A stretch of 64,000 bases of DNA from Undaria pinnatifida (lineage: Eukaryota; Sar; Phaeophyceae; Laminariales; Alariaceae), in the NCBI GenBank assembly GCA_012845835.1, contig JABAKD010000022.1:8732218-8796217 (forward strand), given 5' to 3'. The stretch's first letter is position 1, and each line of letters opens with the position of its first letter. Below, in pieces: positions 20,406 to 30,796 of the stretch. The notes beneath the pieces are model-generated. The model did no database searches. It was given only the letters and a program-made list of their open reading frames with translations, and was not told the origin of the DNA. The position numbers and the translations under genes were made by a program.

Positions 20406-22487
20406 GTGGTCCCCTCTGGTGCAGCAACGAACGAGGTAGTGGTCCCCCCTGGTGAAGCAGTCGATGTGGTTGAAAGTGTTGACGCAGAGATTGTAGGTCG
20501 ATCGCCGTTTGCCCCCTCTGTGCCATCTTCGCCCGTTCCCTCTGTGTCGTCTCCAGCACCTGAGTTCACCGATGGTGAGGGGCAGGGAGGGAAAGATGTG
20601 GGGGAACTAGAGTCGGTGGGTCCTGAAGAGCAGGATGCAGAGTCTGTAGGGCCGGGAGGGCAGGAGGCAGAGGCAGAGGCAGAGGCATCTCCTCCAGTTG
20701 CTCGTCGTCCGCGGCATGTAGCTGAGCTAGCTGATTTCAACAACCCTGCGCGTGAGAATGATGAAGTAAGAGAAGGTAGAACTCGCGCGCAAACCCGTGC
20801 AGTTAACCAGCAGAATGTATCTGGCCTTGTGGCCACTCTAGGGCCCGTCTGCGCAACAGAGATAATATATGCGCTGTTGGCGGAGCAGAGAGCAGGTGAC
20901 GCAGTGGAATTGCCGAAAGAACTAGTGCAGGACGTAGAGTCTGAGCCTGATAGCTATCAAGAAGCCCGGCAATCGAAGTACGCCACGATTTGGGATATGT
21001 CTGCAGAAGTTGAAGGCTTGATAAGGGCAGGAACGTTCACGTTAGCGGTAAAGATCCCAATAGGCTGTAACGTGATAGATGCTAGATGGGTTTTCAAATG
21101 GAAAGCAGACGAAACAGGAAAGATCGTAGTGAAGGCCAAGGCTAGGCTTGTCGCGACGGGCTTCAGGCAGAAGTATGGTGTAGACTATCTTGAGACTTTC
21201 TCGCCTACTGCAAATCCTGCATCAATTCGATTGTTGGTAGCATTGGCGTGCAAGTATGATTTGGAATTACTCCACTGGGACATTGAGCAGGCGTTTGTTC
21301 AGTCGAAGTTGGATCACGAGGTGTTCATGAAGTTGCCTCCTAGCTGTGGTTCGATGTCAGGAAACGTTGTCCGTCTGAACAAGAGTTTGTACGGATTGAA
21401 GCAGGCATCTAGAACATTTTACAAGAGGACAGTATCGGATCTAAAGAGGATTGGTTTCGAGCAGTCTCTGTGTGACCCCTGTGTGCTGCGTTTCATGATG
21501 GGAGACGAAGTGATAGGGATGGTCGCGATTCACGTGGATGACATTCTGTATGCAGGAACTAAGAGTCTTGCCAAGGTGGTTGTAGAAGCTCTAGGCGATT
21601 CTCTTCCTACGAAGAATTTGGGTGAGGTCAAGTTCTTTCTTGGTTGCGCATTTATTCGCGACCGCGAGGCTGGCACGATTAAGATTTCTCAGGAGAGTTA
21701 CATCAGGAGTGTGCTTGAGAGATTCAAAATTTGTCGCACCAGCCCGATCCCTGCTTCCCCTGCTAACGATAACAGGTCCGTGATGGAGGATGAGGAGGCA
21801 GGAGATGTGCCGTTCCGAGAGGTGGTGGGGTGCCCGATGTGGGTCGCCAATGGGACGAGGCCCAACATCTCGAATGCTGTGCGGGCGGTGGCGAGGCACT
21901 CTCATGAGCCAAAGAAGAGAGACTGGAAGGCAGCTCAGAAGATTATGAACTATTTTCTGGAAACGGCACATCTAACTCTGAAGTACAAGAGAGACAGTAC
22001 GGTTGATGACCTAGGCACGTTGGTGTACGTAGATGCAGAGTTTGCCAGCAAGGCCACTGACCGTAGATCAGTTTTGGGAGCACTAGTTATTGTGGCTGCC
22101 TGTCTTGTAGCTTGGCTTTCTTGGACGCAGAAATGCGTTTCGCAGTCAACTTCTGAGGCAGAGTATCTTGCGACGGGCGATGATGTGAAGGAGTCTCTGT
22201 TTGTGAACGGAATGCTTCAGTTCTTGAGGCCTAGTGTAGAGCCTCGTAAAATTGACGTCCTTGAGGACAACGAGAGAGCGATTGCACTTGCAGAGAATCC
22301 GCTTAGCTCGAGCAGGAGTAAGAATATCGACGTGAGACACCACTTTCTTAGAAATCTGACCGAGGAGGGTGTGATCGAGATCACGCATGTTCCCAGCGAA
22401 AAACAACATGCGAACATTCTCACGAAGGCTCTGCCGGGAAGTATTTTTGAAGTTCACCGTGACTTTGCATTGGGCCCCAGGAAGTAG
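20406..22487 (+). CDS. Copia reverse transcriptase and RNase H
   Basis: An open frame of about 690 codons. The upstream boundary is a TGA at 20391, and the first in-frame start-like codon is GTG, so in the native element this is an internal part of Pol. An acidic, Pro/Glu-rich linker of ~150 residues precedes the polymerase. The polymerase has the block VIDARWVFKWK, then KARLVATGFRQKYGVDYLETFSP and LHWDIEQAFVQ. The catalytic motif reads HVDD at residues 376-379, where YVDD is usual. RNase H follows with YVDAEFAS (Asp 543), TDRRSVLG, TSEAEYLA and a DN pair, then the SKNIDVRHHFLR signature near the C-terminus. The stop TAG lies 71 bases before the 3' LTR. Confidence 0.9.
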   Translation: MVPSGAATNEVVVPPGEAVDVVESVDAEIVGRSPFAPSVPSSPVPSVSSPAPEFTDGEGQGGKDVGELESVGPEEQDAESVGPGGQEAEAEAEASPPVARRPRHVAELADFNNPARENDEVREGRTRAQTRAVNQQNVSGLVATLGPVCATEIIYALLAEQRAGDAVELPKELVQDVESEPDSYQEARQSKYATIWDMSAEVEGLIRAGTFTLAVKIPIGCNVIDARWVFKWKADETGKIVVKAKARLVATGFRQKYGVDYLETFSPTANPASIRLLVALACKYDLELLHWDIEQAFVQSKLDHEVFMKLPPSCGSMSGNVVRLNKSLYGLKQASRTFYKRTVSDLKRIGFEQSLCDPCVLRFMMGDEVIGMVAIHVDDILYAGTKSLAKVVVEALGDSLPTKNLGEVKFFLGCAFIRDREAGTIKISQESYIRSVLERFKICRTSPIPASPANDNRSVMEDEEAGDVPFREVVGCPMWVANGTRPNISNAVRAVARHSHEPKKRDWKAAQKIMNYFLETAHLTLKYKRDSTVDDLGTLVYVDAEFASKATDRRSVLGALVIVAACLVAWLSWTQKCVSQSTSEAEYLATGDDVKESLFVNGMLQFLRPSVEPRKIDVLEDNERAIALAENPLSSSRSKNIDVRHHFLRNLTEEGVIEITHVPSEKQHANILTKALPGSIFEVHRDFALGPRK

Positions 22488-22550
22488 GAGTCTGAATTAT
22501 TTTTGTTTGTCATACTGCATGTTGTGGGTCTGGTAGATACAACAGCCCCT

Positions 22551-22558
22551 AGGGAGGG
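22551..22558 (+). other. Polypurine tract of the Ty1/copia element
   Basis: AGGGAGGG lies directly before the TG of the 3' LTR, the expected position for the primer of plus-strand DNA synthesis. It is short but all-purine. Confidence 0.7.
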
Positions 22559-22964
22559 TGTTGGTGATAGCGGCAGTGTGTATCGGCCGAGCTGCTGTTG
22601 ATCATCTGATTGGATAGTTTGAATATCGAATTGTCAATTATAGTAAGTTGATGCTGGATATTTTAGGAATACTCTTTGTGGTACTTCGGTAGGTTGTACA
22701 CAAGTACGAGCTATACAATGGACCGTAGGTGTGTGTGTCGGTACATTGGTATGTGGTACATTGGACACTTATCCAGTAGGAAGGTTCAGGCATTGTTGCT
22801 GTAGGTCTGACTATCGGGTAGTTGCATAGCGTGATCCTGAGGGTGAGGTTGTGCGCGCCCACGAGCGCCCCCACCCTGCTCACTCCACCTCGCCTACCTG
22901 TCTCAGAAGGGCAATTGCTCAATAATACAACATCTTTTCCCCAGAAGCCACGAGTTTACCAACA
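22559..22964 (+). repeat. 3' LTR of the Ty1/copia element
   Basis: 406 bp, the same length as the 5' LTR with no gaps. About six substitutions separate them: around 22652-22667 (3), one near 22891 and two near 22928-22934. It is followed by the GGGAG target duplication. Confidence 0.95.
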
Positions 22965-22969
22965 GGGAG

Positions 22970-24250
22970 AAGAAGAGACGAGACCTGTGACCACGGCTTG
23001 TTCAGAAGCTGGAAAGTAAATGAGTGTGAAAAAAAAGTGTGATCATGTAATGCCAATGACGGTTACCGACAGGTATCATATTTTATACCTGCTCCCGTTA
23101 CGTCAACACATTCTAACTGTGTTACATGCCAAGAACTCCAAAAATGAAACGCAGACGCGTGCAGGTACACTGATAACTGTTGAGGGGAAACGTTTTGCGT
23201 GGAGGAAACTCCTCTTGCTAAAACACCAAAATTGTGAACACAAAAATTAGCGGACATGAATAAATCCTGCTGTGTCACTATACGTCTTCCGGCATGTTTG
23301 CGCACGTTAACTTACTAGTTCACAATACTAGAATCATCAGACGTGAATCATACTCCGGTCGGTTAACTACCCAAGGAAGATATGATATTTGCAGTAGTCC
23401 AAAACCGTAAATCCGTTCATCGTTCCGCAACAATCATACGAGTGAATAGTCTACCAGTGTTCCTGCCGTCCTTAAACAAAGGAACCAAGGGGCACTGCCA
23501 GCGATTTACAGCTGGATAATGACCACGTATTCTGAGAGACATCATCTCTGAGATCTCGTGTCTTAATCTTCCGTGTGTACTTGTCCAGGTGGCGTATTTT
23601 CCGGCCGTGCATTCTGAACTACCGGAGAAGACGTAGTCAAATATAAACTTCAACTACCCAGTCGAAGTTACGTATTCGATTTGTACCCTTACTTGGTACT
23701 AACTGCGATATTTCGCAATCTCCAGACCATGAACAACACCGGTCGTGGTCTCTGCTCGCCCCGTGCAGATAGAGCATGCGACACTCTACGTACAGCTGTG
23801 GTAAAGAGATAACGCATTTCACATTTCCAGTGGCTCGACGTTGCTGGTATAGACGTTGTTGATGTAGACGTCGTCAGATGTGATCGGTCCGTTGTCCGTC
23901 GCTTATGACTAGAGGTTTGCCTTCATCTTAAAGTTAGAGAGGTGGGTATAATCCTTTCCCTCAGAACGTATTGGCATCATCAGCCCCGCCTCTGCTGTAA
24001 ATTAGGCAGCCAATCTCTGCGTCTTGGCCTCGGTGTTTATGGGCTCTCTATGCAGGAAAGAGCGGAAGCCTGAGGGTGGCTTGCGGGTGTACACGACAGC
24101 AGGAGAAGTCGCCAATGGCCCTTAGCCATTCTGTGCTGATGCCGCAGATCCTGTCTCGAGGTTTGCCCGCGGCTAAACATTTTGCTGCCTTGAGCGTGTG
24201 AACCTCCTCCTGTCCGTCGGTCTTGTCGTTGGGCTTGCCTCCAAGGCGTG
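22970..24250. other. No gene seen
   Basis: This continues the sequence interrupted by the Ty1/copia insertion. Minus-strand open stretches (for example 23417-23653) show no recognisable reverse transcriptase motifs. It may be the eroded 3' part of the minus-strand Copia that follows, but I cannot show this. Confidence 0.3.
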
Positions 24251-25140
24251 GCTCAAAAGTAGCTGGTGCAATCCCGGGTGAAGCAGATGTTGTAGATCGT
24301 CGACCCTTGGCGGAGCTGATGGTCCGGTGGTCCCAGATGGCGATGATCCGGCAACTCCAATGATCTCATATGATGCTTATGATCCAGCTGGTGCTCCGGT
24401 GATCCAAGATTAATTGAATCTAGCGATGCCGGATGCAGTTGATCCAATGTGGGATGGTGATCCAGATGACGTTGATCCGGAGATCCCGTGCGATAATGCT
24501 TCATCGATCGCAGCTCCAGTGGTGATTCTCGTGATTCCAGCCGATGCTGATCCGTGCAAGTGGATGTCCTCTTGGTGTGTCGTGAGGGATTACAATCAAT
24601 CGATTCTCCTCCTCCGAGATCCGAAACGGGCCTCTATTGGTTGTAGGTGAAATTCACACATGTAGCCGGTGGCTTTGTCCCCAAAGCTTCTGTGGCGTGC
24701 GTGTTGTCGAAGAAGATATCCCCGACTCTGGATTCGGTATCGTACTGGCGGTCTCGTGGTGCGGCACATCCGGTGCGGCCCCAGCCGTAGTAGAATATGC
24801 TCCCCCGGGCGAGATAGCAGGTGAAGCTCCTGACAAGGACACTCCAATTTCTTGCGGTAGTGCTTCAGACCTTGATGAAGATTCTCTAATATCTGGTGAT
24901 GATGGCGCTTCTTCTGCTGATGGGGATGCTCCAGCTTCCGTCGATGACGCTCCGGCTGTTGTCGATGACTTTTCCCCTGTTCTCGTAGCAGTGTAGTATG
25001 ACCTGGACTAGCGCACAAGAGCACTCCGTCTCAGTGACAGTGGCTTTCTTGGGCGTAATGTCCGGGATTTGAGCACGCTGGCGCTCAGTCCCCGTGCCAG
25101 TAGCCTCTTCAGGCATGTTGTTTCCGCCCGTTGGTGTGCA
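24251..25140 (-). pseudogene. Low-complexity linker of a decayed minus-strand Copia (tentative)
   Basis: Repetitive GATCC/CTCCGGT-type sequence gives Asp/Pro/Ala-rich or His-rich open stretches on both strands. Copia Pol often has a low-complexity linker between integrase and reverse transcriptase, and this block lies at that place on the minus strand after the integrase trace at 25.2 kb. No RT motif was found, so the assignment is positional. Confidence 0.25.
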
Positions 25141-25400
25141 CTCCTTTTGGATCGCAAGATTGTGTCCATACCGCGCAGATACCCGCTTCCGTTGGGGCGT
25201 TACCGTCGTGGTGTGCTTCATGGTGATGTCGGAGTTGGCGCAGAATTCTTGAAACTCTTTTAGGGTGCAATCGCCTCGATTGGCGTCGTTGGTTGCCTGT
25301 GCTGCAGGAACTACAGCAGGCGCCGATGACCTATCAGCCAGGCCGCCCAGGGCGCGAAGAAGTACTTCGTAAGAGCAGACGCCCTTGTCCTCCGGGTGTT
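25141..25400 (-). pseudogene. Integrase fragment of a decayed minus-strand Copia
   Basis: On the minus strand this reads KEFQEFCANSDI followed by a TT..TPQRKRVSARYGHNLA segment. The latter fits the copia integrase signature in which TPQ-NGV-ER precedes the catalytic Glu helix. Here the Glu position reads Ala, and NG reads KR, so the domain is inactive. Upstream, the Asp-containing GGEF region is blurred. Confidence 0.45.
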
Positions 25401-25586
25401 GGGTGAGCGGAGCGGCGAAGTGTTGCTGTGGAACTGCAAGTGGGGGCTTCCCGTCTCGGGGATAGTGCTTACCCTCTCTGATCGATTTGGTTTGACGGAG
25501 GAGAAGACGTTGCGTCTCAGTTTAGGTCCGAACATGGCCGAGATGCGAACGGGAACACGATGGCCGACTTGGTCGATGATATGTCC

Positions 25587-25883
25587 TCAGATGGTGCCAG
25601 TTGCTGTTGCGAATACCTTCTTGTTTCCGTTTGTCACGATGGTCTTCAGCTCCTTTAGCTTCTTGTAATATCCCATGTTTTTCCGACGTCTTGGAATCAA
25701 CTCCTCGTCTGTCAAGTGGTTCGACGCGCCACTGTCCACCATCATCGTGAGTCCGCCTCTGTTGAGATGAAAACCCCTGTTGCCACTACCGGCCAGCAGC
25801 CCTGTGGACACGAATCCCTCTTCGAAATCATCATTGAAGTTGAGGGACTGTTTTTTGTCGTTGTTGGGGGGGCGTGTGCTCAC
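25587..25883 (-). pseudogene. Protease segment of a decayed minus-strand Copia
   Basis: The open stretch contains MMVDSGASNHLTDEELIP, a clear copia aspartic protease active site (DSGAS-H). KKVFATATGTI near its end fits the usual downstream protease strand. The next block (linker and pre-integrase zinc region) is broken by stops. Confidence 0.7.
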
Positions 25884-25955
25884 GCCCTGTACAGCAGAGG
25901 CAGTGTGAGCGCGTCCACTCTGCGATGGGCCTGGCGATCCTTGCTTGTAGCATGC

Positions 25956-26276
25956 CTAATCGCTACGAGAGGTGGTCGTGTGAACAGAACACCATTTCCG
26001 ATCATCTGTATCCTTTAATCTTTCCTTGCCTTTGGAATAATCACTGCTATTCTGCTTGTCATGGGATCCAGGAAATTTGCTGTCTCTTCCTTTTCCAGCA
26101 GTCGCGGGCGTAGTGCCCTTGCTTCCGCAATGACTGCAAGTCGATGCCGTAGTCACGGCTACGCCACGACCAGCGCTCTTGGTGTCGCTGTTGCGTGAAA
26201 GACCATCCCAATGAAGATGCCGCATCGTGCTTTGCATCTTGTCGATGTCAAACGTCCGGTCTTGGTACATCATCAT
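25956..26276 (-). pseudogene. Gag zinc-knuckle region of a decayed minus-strand Copia
   Basis: This open stretch lies between gag and protease on the minus strand. It has CSHCGSKGTT, which resembles the first half of a CCHC knuckle, but the His and last Cys are not kept. It is rich in Lys, Ser and Asp, as expected for the tail of Gag. Confidence 0.45.
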
Positions 26277-26369
26277 TTTTATGTCCTTGTACTCTGCCGT
26301 GAATCCTTGAACACGTAGTCTATGTCCTTAAATCTGCGGTCGGAGACAGGCTAGCCCATCTTCTCCAGC

Positions 26370-26870
26370 TCAGAGCGCACGAGCGCGCATTCCCATAAAG
26401 TCAGACTCCGGGTCATCTCCATGCTTCATGTTGGAGTTGACGAGCTTGCTCATTTTCTCCAGGACAACTTCGTCAGTGACCTTGTTGTGCTCGGAAACAA
26501 GCTCTTGCATTGATTTATGTCCGTCACCAGTTATCCTAGTATCATCCTTGTACTTGAGTACTATTAATAATAGAGATGCCGGTTTCCTTGCTAGTAATAA
26601 AAGCATGCTTCCGCAAGCTGAGGTTTCTTGTGCAAGTGCTATCTGCGTCGCCTGCGTCCCAGATGGTTCTGGTGAAGATCCCGTACCGGCCGTTGCTTTG
26701 GTCGGTCGAGGATGCCCTTTGATGAGGTTAGCGATATCACGCCTGGATACACCTACCGCAACAGCTAATATCTTATGCCAATGTCGAAAATCGCCTGGGC
26801 TGCGTCCATCGAATGGCCTCAGTCCTTTGATCGCGTGGGCAAGTGAAATGGTGCTGTTGGCTTTGCCCAT
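26370..26870 (-). pseudogene. Gag of a decayed minus-strand Copia
   Basis: 167-codon open stretch starting MGKANSTISLAHAIKGL and continuing with LRPFDGRSPGDFRHWHK, the typical gag opening in which a target-rich loop precedes a conserved Trp. After a variable insert come DDTRITGDGHKSMQELVSEHN and EEVVLEKMSKL-like helices. Compared with the usual copia gag it is short and ends before the zinc knuckle. It sits about 0.5 kb upstream of the protease in the same orientation, which supports one element. Confidence 0.55.
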
Positions 26871-27889
26871 GATGATGATGAGTAGTACGTACCAGGTACC
26901 AGTTCACTCAGATGTCTTGTGTGATGACAGCACTGCTGTACAACAGTGTACTACTCCGGTAGTTGCGCCGCACGTTAAGACACATACCAAAGTAAAAATG
27001 ACTGCAGGTTTCACGCAGACGCAGTAGTGTTGCTGCTGTTGATTTCGGAGGCGGTTTCGTAGATTTCCTAAATTTCACTTTTTTGCTGGTACAGATCAGT
27101 ACTGCTGGGTGCTCGCTAGCACCAGTCGCCTTGATGATAAGAGTCTCCATTAACAGACAGCTACTCTACTGCCTGGAGGTGATCTTAGCACAGCGGTCGC
27201 TCGGAGTTGACCAATCCATTCTGGGGGAGTTACGTCTTTGGCTCGCACAACAAGGTGTGTTGGGCTCGCCCTTGGTGACTGACGTACAGCTGCTAAACTC
27301 GAACGTTTGATCCGAGTTGCTGATTCGTCCAGGATTTTGATGATGATCACACACGAAGTTCCCTTTAACTATAAGGCAGAGCTCTAGTAGCAAGCAGTAG
27401 CTAGTACCAACGAGAGTTGCCTCTATACCGCTGTTGCACAGAGGGACCGAGGCGGTTTATGCACGGTAAAGATTACACTGCAGCAGAGCTCCGTAACCTC
27501 AGCTTGAGTTGTGAACAAAGTTGATGCAATGTACGGCAGGTATTTACTCGAGTATACGTTTACGTTGGGGTCCCCGCAAGACAAGGGTTCCGTTCAGTGT
27601 AGAGGTTCGAATGATACGACCTGCAAGTCGATGGCGTGGCTATTTCTGGGTACCTCAATAACAGCCACATCAACAATTGCTCTGAGTGGCTGTGTAGCAT
27701 CCTCTAGATACGCTCACTCACCACGCGTTTCCAACGAAGTACTGTAATCCTCCGTGCGATGCAAATTTCTTCTCGTCGTATTCGTGAAAAAGCCCCCGTA
27801 AGCTGCAACAGGTTGCTTGATCTCGCCTGTCCTCAGTGGTGATGATCGTGAAATGTACGGTGCCGCTCCTCGCGTTTACGCGATACGAG

Positions 27890-28588
27890 ACTCATAACCT
27901 ATTCAAACGTATTATATATTAGATGGCACGTGGCGTGTATCAGCTCGTACCTGGTGTACGCTCGAAGGATCGCTTTCGGATGAGCCGATGAAGACACGGG
28001 CTATATGATGCAGGGGGCTAACGCCGGCCACGATATGGTGAGCCTGCAGAAGAAGAGCTTCAAAGAAAAGAGAGAAGGTGATGATCGGTGATGCCGATAT
28101 TGATCAAGTACGTTTTTTTGATCAGCCGACGAAAGCTGATGGTGACCAAAGGTGCAGGTGTGCAGTCATCACATGAGGGCAAGCGCGCGATGCGCTGCTC
28201 GTAGCTCAAAAAACGAAAACAAGCTATAACCCAAAGAAAACAAGACCCCAATGCGAGACCTTACAGCCTTGTTGTTTAAACAACTAGTCTAGTATCTCAG
28301 GGTACCCTATGTAGCTTATGTTTTTACTTCAGCAACAACTCGTATCTTAAATACCTTGCTGCTGGTTCCCGTCGGGATGCTGAAGACTGCCCTTCTCACT
28401 GTGTACGAGGACATACTACATGTACCAGGTGTTGGATATGATTTTGTTTTAGCCTGTGAATTGCTGTGTATCATATCCAAGCGACTATTGCTGAGACTTC
28501 TGCTTGCTAATTACTGCATAGATGAACGACTACTAACAGACTGGAAACTGTCCGTCGTACGAACAACTCGCAATGTATACCAGATGAG
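27890..28588 (+). repeat. Repeat Q, copy 2 (degenerate Copia protease-linker trace)
   Basis: Direct repeat of 15840-16502, roughly 75-80% identical by eye. The open stretch at 28356-28607 reads TVYEDILHVPGVGYDFVLA and ends NVYQM. This fits the Copia segment between protease and the pre-integrase zinc finger, which usually has DVLYVP and LY near its ends. No matching gag or RT is attached, so it is an orphan fragment. Confidence 0.5.
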
Positions 28589-28859
28589 TTTTAGGCCCAT
28601 CAAGTGACGACAACGATGGTGACTGTCGAGTAGTATATCTAACAGTCCACAATGTAATACTTCGTTCGTTATCACACGGCGAAGTGCCATGCCATCGGCC
28701 ATTAACCTTCCCCTCCATCTCTTAAGGTCAACAAGAAACGCCAACAGGGACAGCGAAATTGCCTGAAAAATCGGATCCAAGCACTATATTTGATGTAGAA
28801 GGCCCCAATGATACCACCACAGCGGTGCAGCACCCTCCAAAAGCCCATCTCGGGCTACC

Positions 28860-29290
28860 AACCACACGTTAACTCAGACTGAGTAGCTTTGATGAGCATG
28901 GCTGTCCGTACATTGGGCAATGATTAAGTCCAACAAATCGGGGTTCGTCTTACCATGACCTAAGTTCTATCACGTTTACTGACCGTGAACAATGATTGTT
29001 CAGCAGACGCGTCATCCATAACGCATCTTCAAGCAAATACCACGCACCGCGCGTCACACCTCCGATTGCGTATGCATGTTGCCGAAACCCAGACCACACG
29101 AAATATGTGTATTTTCGTACAATATCCGCCTGTAAAACGGAACCATCAACCCCGGACATGATCTATCCACACACAGCCTTGGCCATGAACCGCCACCTGT
29201 GGCTGCATCAGAAACTATCAGCGACCTACGCAAAAACTCCAAGCAAAACAAAATGGACTTCAAAACTCGGATAAAACCGAAAATCAACAA
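28860..29290 (-). other. Possible continuation of the Gypsy-like fragment
   Basis: The minus strand has an open stretch (29054-29443) without recognised polymerase motifs. It is probably decayed sequence downstream of the RT start at 29.6 kb. Confidence 0.25.
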
Positions 29291-29291
29291 C

Positions 29292-29702
29292 TCAGAATCG
29301 GGGAACCGCCTCAAACCACAACATATCACGAAACGCCGCCCATACCAATATACGAGTCCCCGCTTCTGATCCGGTTTCAGCCGCAGCGCCTTGAGATATA
29401 TGTTTCGCAGCACGACCGGGGCGTAATGGAACACGCGCGACACTGGCTCTCACATGCTCGCCGCCTCCTCCAACCCTTCCGAGGCCAACTCGATGCCGAT
29501 CGTCGTCATCACCGAGCGGCAGTCGCCGCAAGACTGCCGCATACCACGGTAGGCGACTACGCTCCGGTGGCGGCTCCGCCCACACCGTCCGCGAACCTGG
29601 CTGAAGCCGCATCGTCATGGGCTCCACGCATGCAGGTGGGTTACCCATCACGGCCCGACGGATTCCGTCAAGGTGAGTGCCAAAAATGATATCGCGCGGC
29701 AT
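29292..29702 (-). pseudogene. Start of a Gypsy-like reverse transcriptase (decayed)
   Basis: The minus-strand open stretch begins MPRDIIFGTHLDGIRRAV, then PPACVEPMTMRLQPGSRTV. A VEPM...L.PG block is what Gypsy-type Pol often has just before the RT fingers. After that the frame loses similarity, and no YxDD motif is seen. It follows the protease stretch with almost no gap, which supports one Pol. Confidence 0.4.
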
Positions 29703-29711
29703 CTTGGCACA

Positions 29712-30149
29712 TTACGGCGGTAAGCCAAGGTCCACAACGTCATCGACCACAGTCTCCAACGCACCCACATGATCCTTCATCTCCACCTCGGAATCCTGGA
29801 ATGTCACGGATCGTCGAGACCGCAGCGTCAGTGTGACCTCATCGTCTACGTCATCTGGCGCGTCGACGACCGGCCCGAACGCCGTAACAGCCATCGCCAC
29901 CCGCAGCACAGCACCACGTCGGGCTCGCTCATAGCAAGAGCTGTAAACTCCACCCCAGCGCCGGCCGTCTTGACGCCCGTGTGCGTTCAGTACATATGCC
30001 TTAAGCTGCACCATGACATCGATGCCGAGTTTCTCTCTCAGCGTCTTCTGCCCTATGATAACTACACCGCCTCCCCCAGGGAGCACGAAAACCGGCATGG
30101 TAACAGGGCTGGTCCCCATCGAGTTTCGATCGTCAGGTGGAGTGGACAC
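29712..30149 (-). pseudogene. Retropepsin-like protease, C-terminal half (Gypsy-like)
   Basis: The open stretch contains FVLPGGGGVVIIGQKTLREK followed by LGIDVMVQLKA. This matches the end of a retroviral-type aspartic protease: a VLP strand, then IIG before a helix. The active-site half lies in the adjoining upstream frame (ADTG within the 30062-30766 stretch), so a frame change separates the two halves. The remainder is an acidic linker with DDVDDEV. Confidence 0.55.
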
Positions 30150-30766
30150 GATTCCGTCTCAATGTCACACTCTTGGCCCAACGACGTCACCACACTCGTA
30201 TGCCCAACAAACGCCTGCGTTATCGTGGTATTGGTAATTCCCGGCGGCACCATCTCGGTGAGCCCGGTATCCGCTTGCGCCTGCTTATCCCGCGACACGC
30301 GAATGCACACATAGTTATCATAATTTTGCGTAAACGCTTCAAGCGCTGCGGGTCCGGTCTCCGTAACCGCTGCTTTTGAGGCGGTATTGTATCCACTAGC
30401 TCGAGGGGTAGCAGACGCACGGGCCACCCCGGTGGACTTGCTCCGAGTATGCTGAGCGGGACCGCTTGTAGACTTTTGCTGCTGTGTGGTGGTCTGGCCG
30501 TGGCGCTGGCCATGGAGGCCTTCCCCTGCGTTGCCCTGCCGGCTTAGGGAGCAGTCCCGCTGCTCGCGGCCTTGCTCGCCACACACGCAACACTCGTTGT
30601 TGTCGTACCGACAGTTACGCTCTGCTTTCACAACCAGCAGCTTTGGCACTCTCGCGTGAATCGTGCCCGTCAGCAACACTTCCCTGCGGCTTGGTCCCCG
30701 CAGCAGCCACTGACCTAGCGTCATGCCGCTTTGCCGTTTGCCGCCGTGCGGCATCGTTGGCCTCAA
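30062..30766 (-). pseudogene. Gag C-terminus with zinc knuckle and protease active site (Gypsy-like)
   Basis: 235-codon minus-strand open stretch. The motif ECCVCGEQGREQRDC resembles a CCHC knuckle in which the His is replaced by Arg or Glu. A Ser/Thr/Gln-rich linker follows. Then comes VCIRVSRDKQAQADTGLTEM, where ADTG would be the protease active site, and a region with TLGQECDIE-type strand pattern. The downstream half of the protease is in another frame at 30149. Orientation and order (gag, protease, RT) fit a Ty3/Gypsy-like element. Confidence 0.55.
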
Positions 30767-30796
30767 TTACAGCGTGGTCCCATTTCTGCTTGGCAA

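Larger units (their letters stand above)
16749..22964 (+). mobile_element. Ty1/copia LTR retrotransposon
   Basis: A structurally complete but frame-broken element of 6216 bp. Two 406 bp LTRs (TGTTGGTG...TACCAACA) flank gag, protease, integrase, reverse transcriptase and RNase H in copia order. A 5 bp target duplication GGGAG lies immediately outside each LTR (16744-16748 and 22965-22969). A purine tract AGGGAGGG abuts the 3' LTR. I count about six differences between the LTRs by eye (roughly 98.5% identity), so the insertion is recent compared with its surroundings. The Pol frame is nevertheless interrupted, so this copy probably cannot move by itself. The primer-binding site was not identified. 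Confidence 0.95.
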
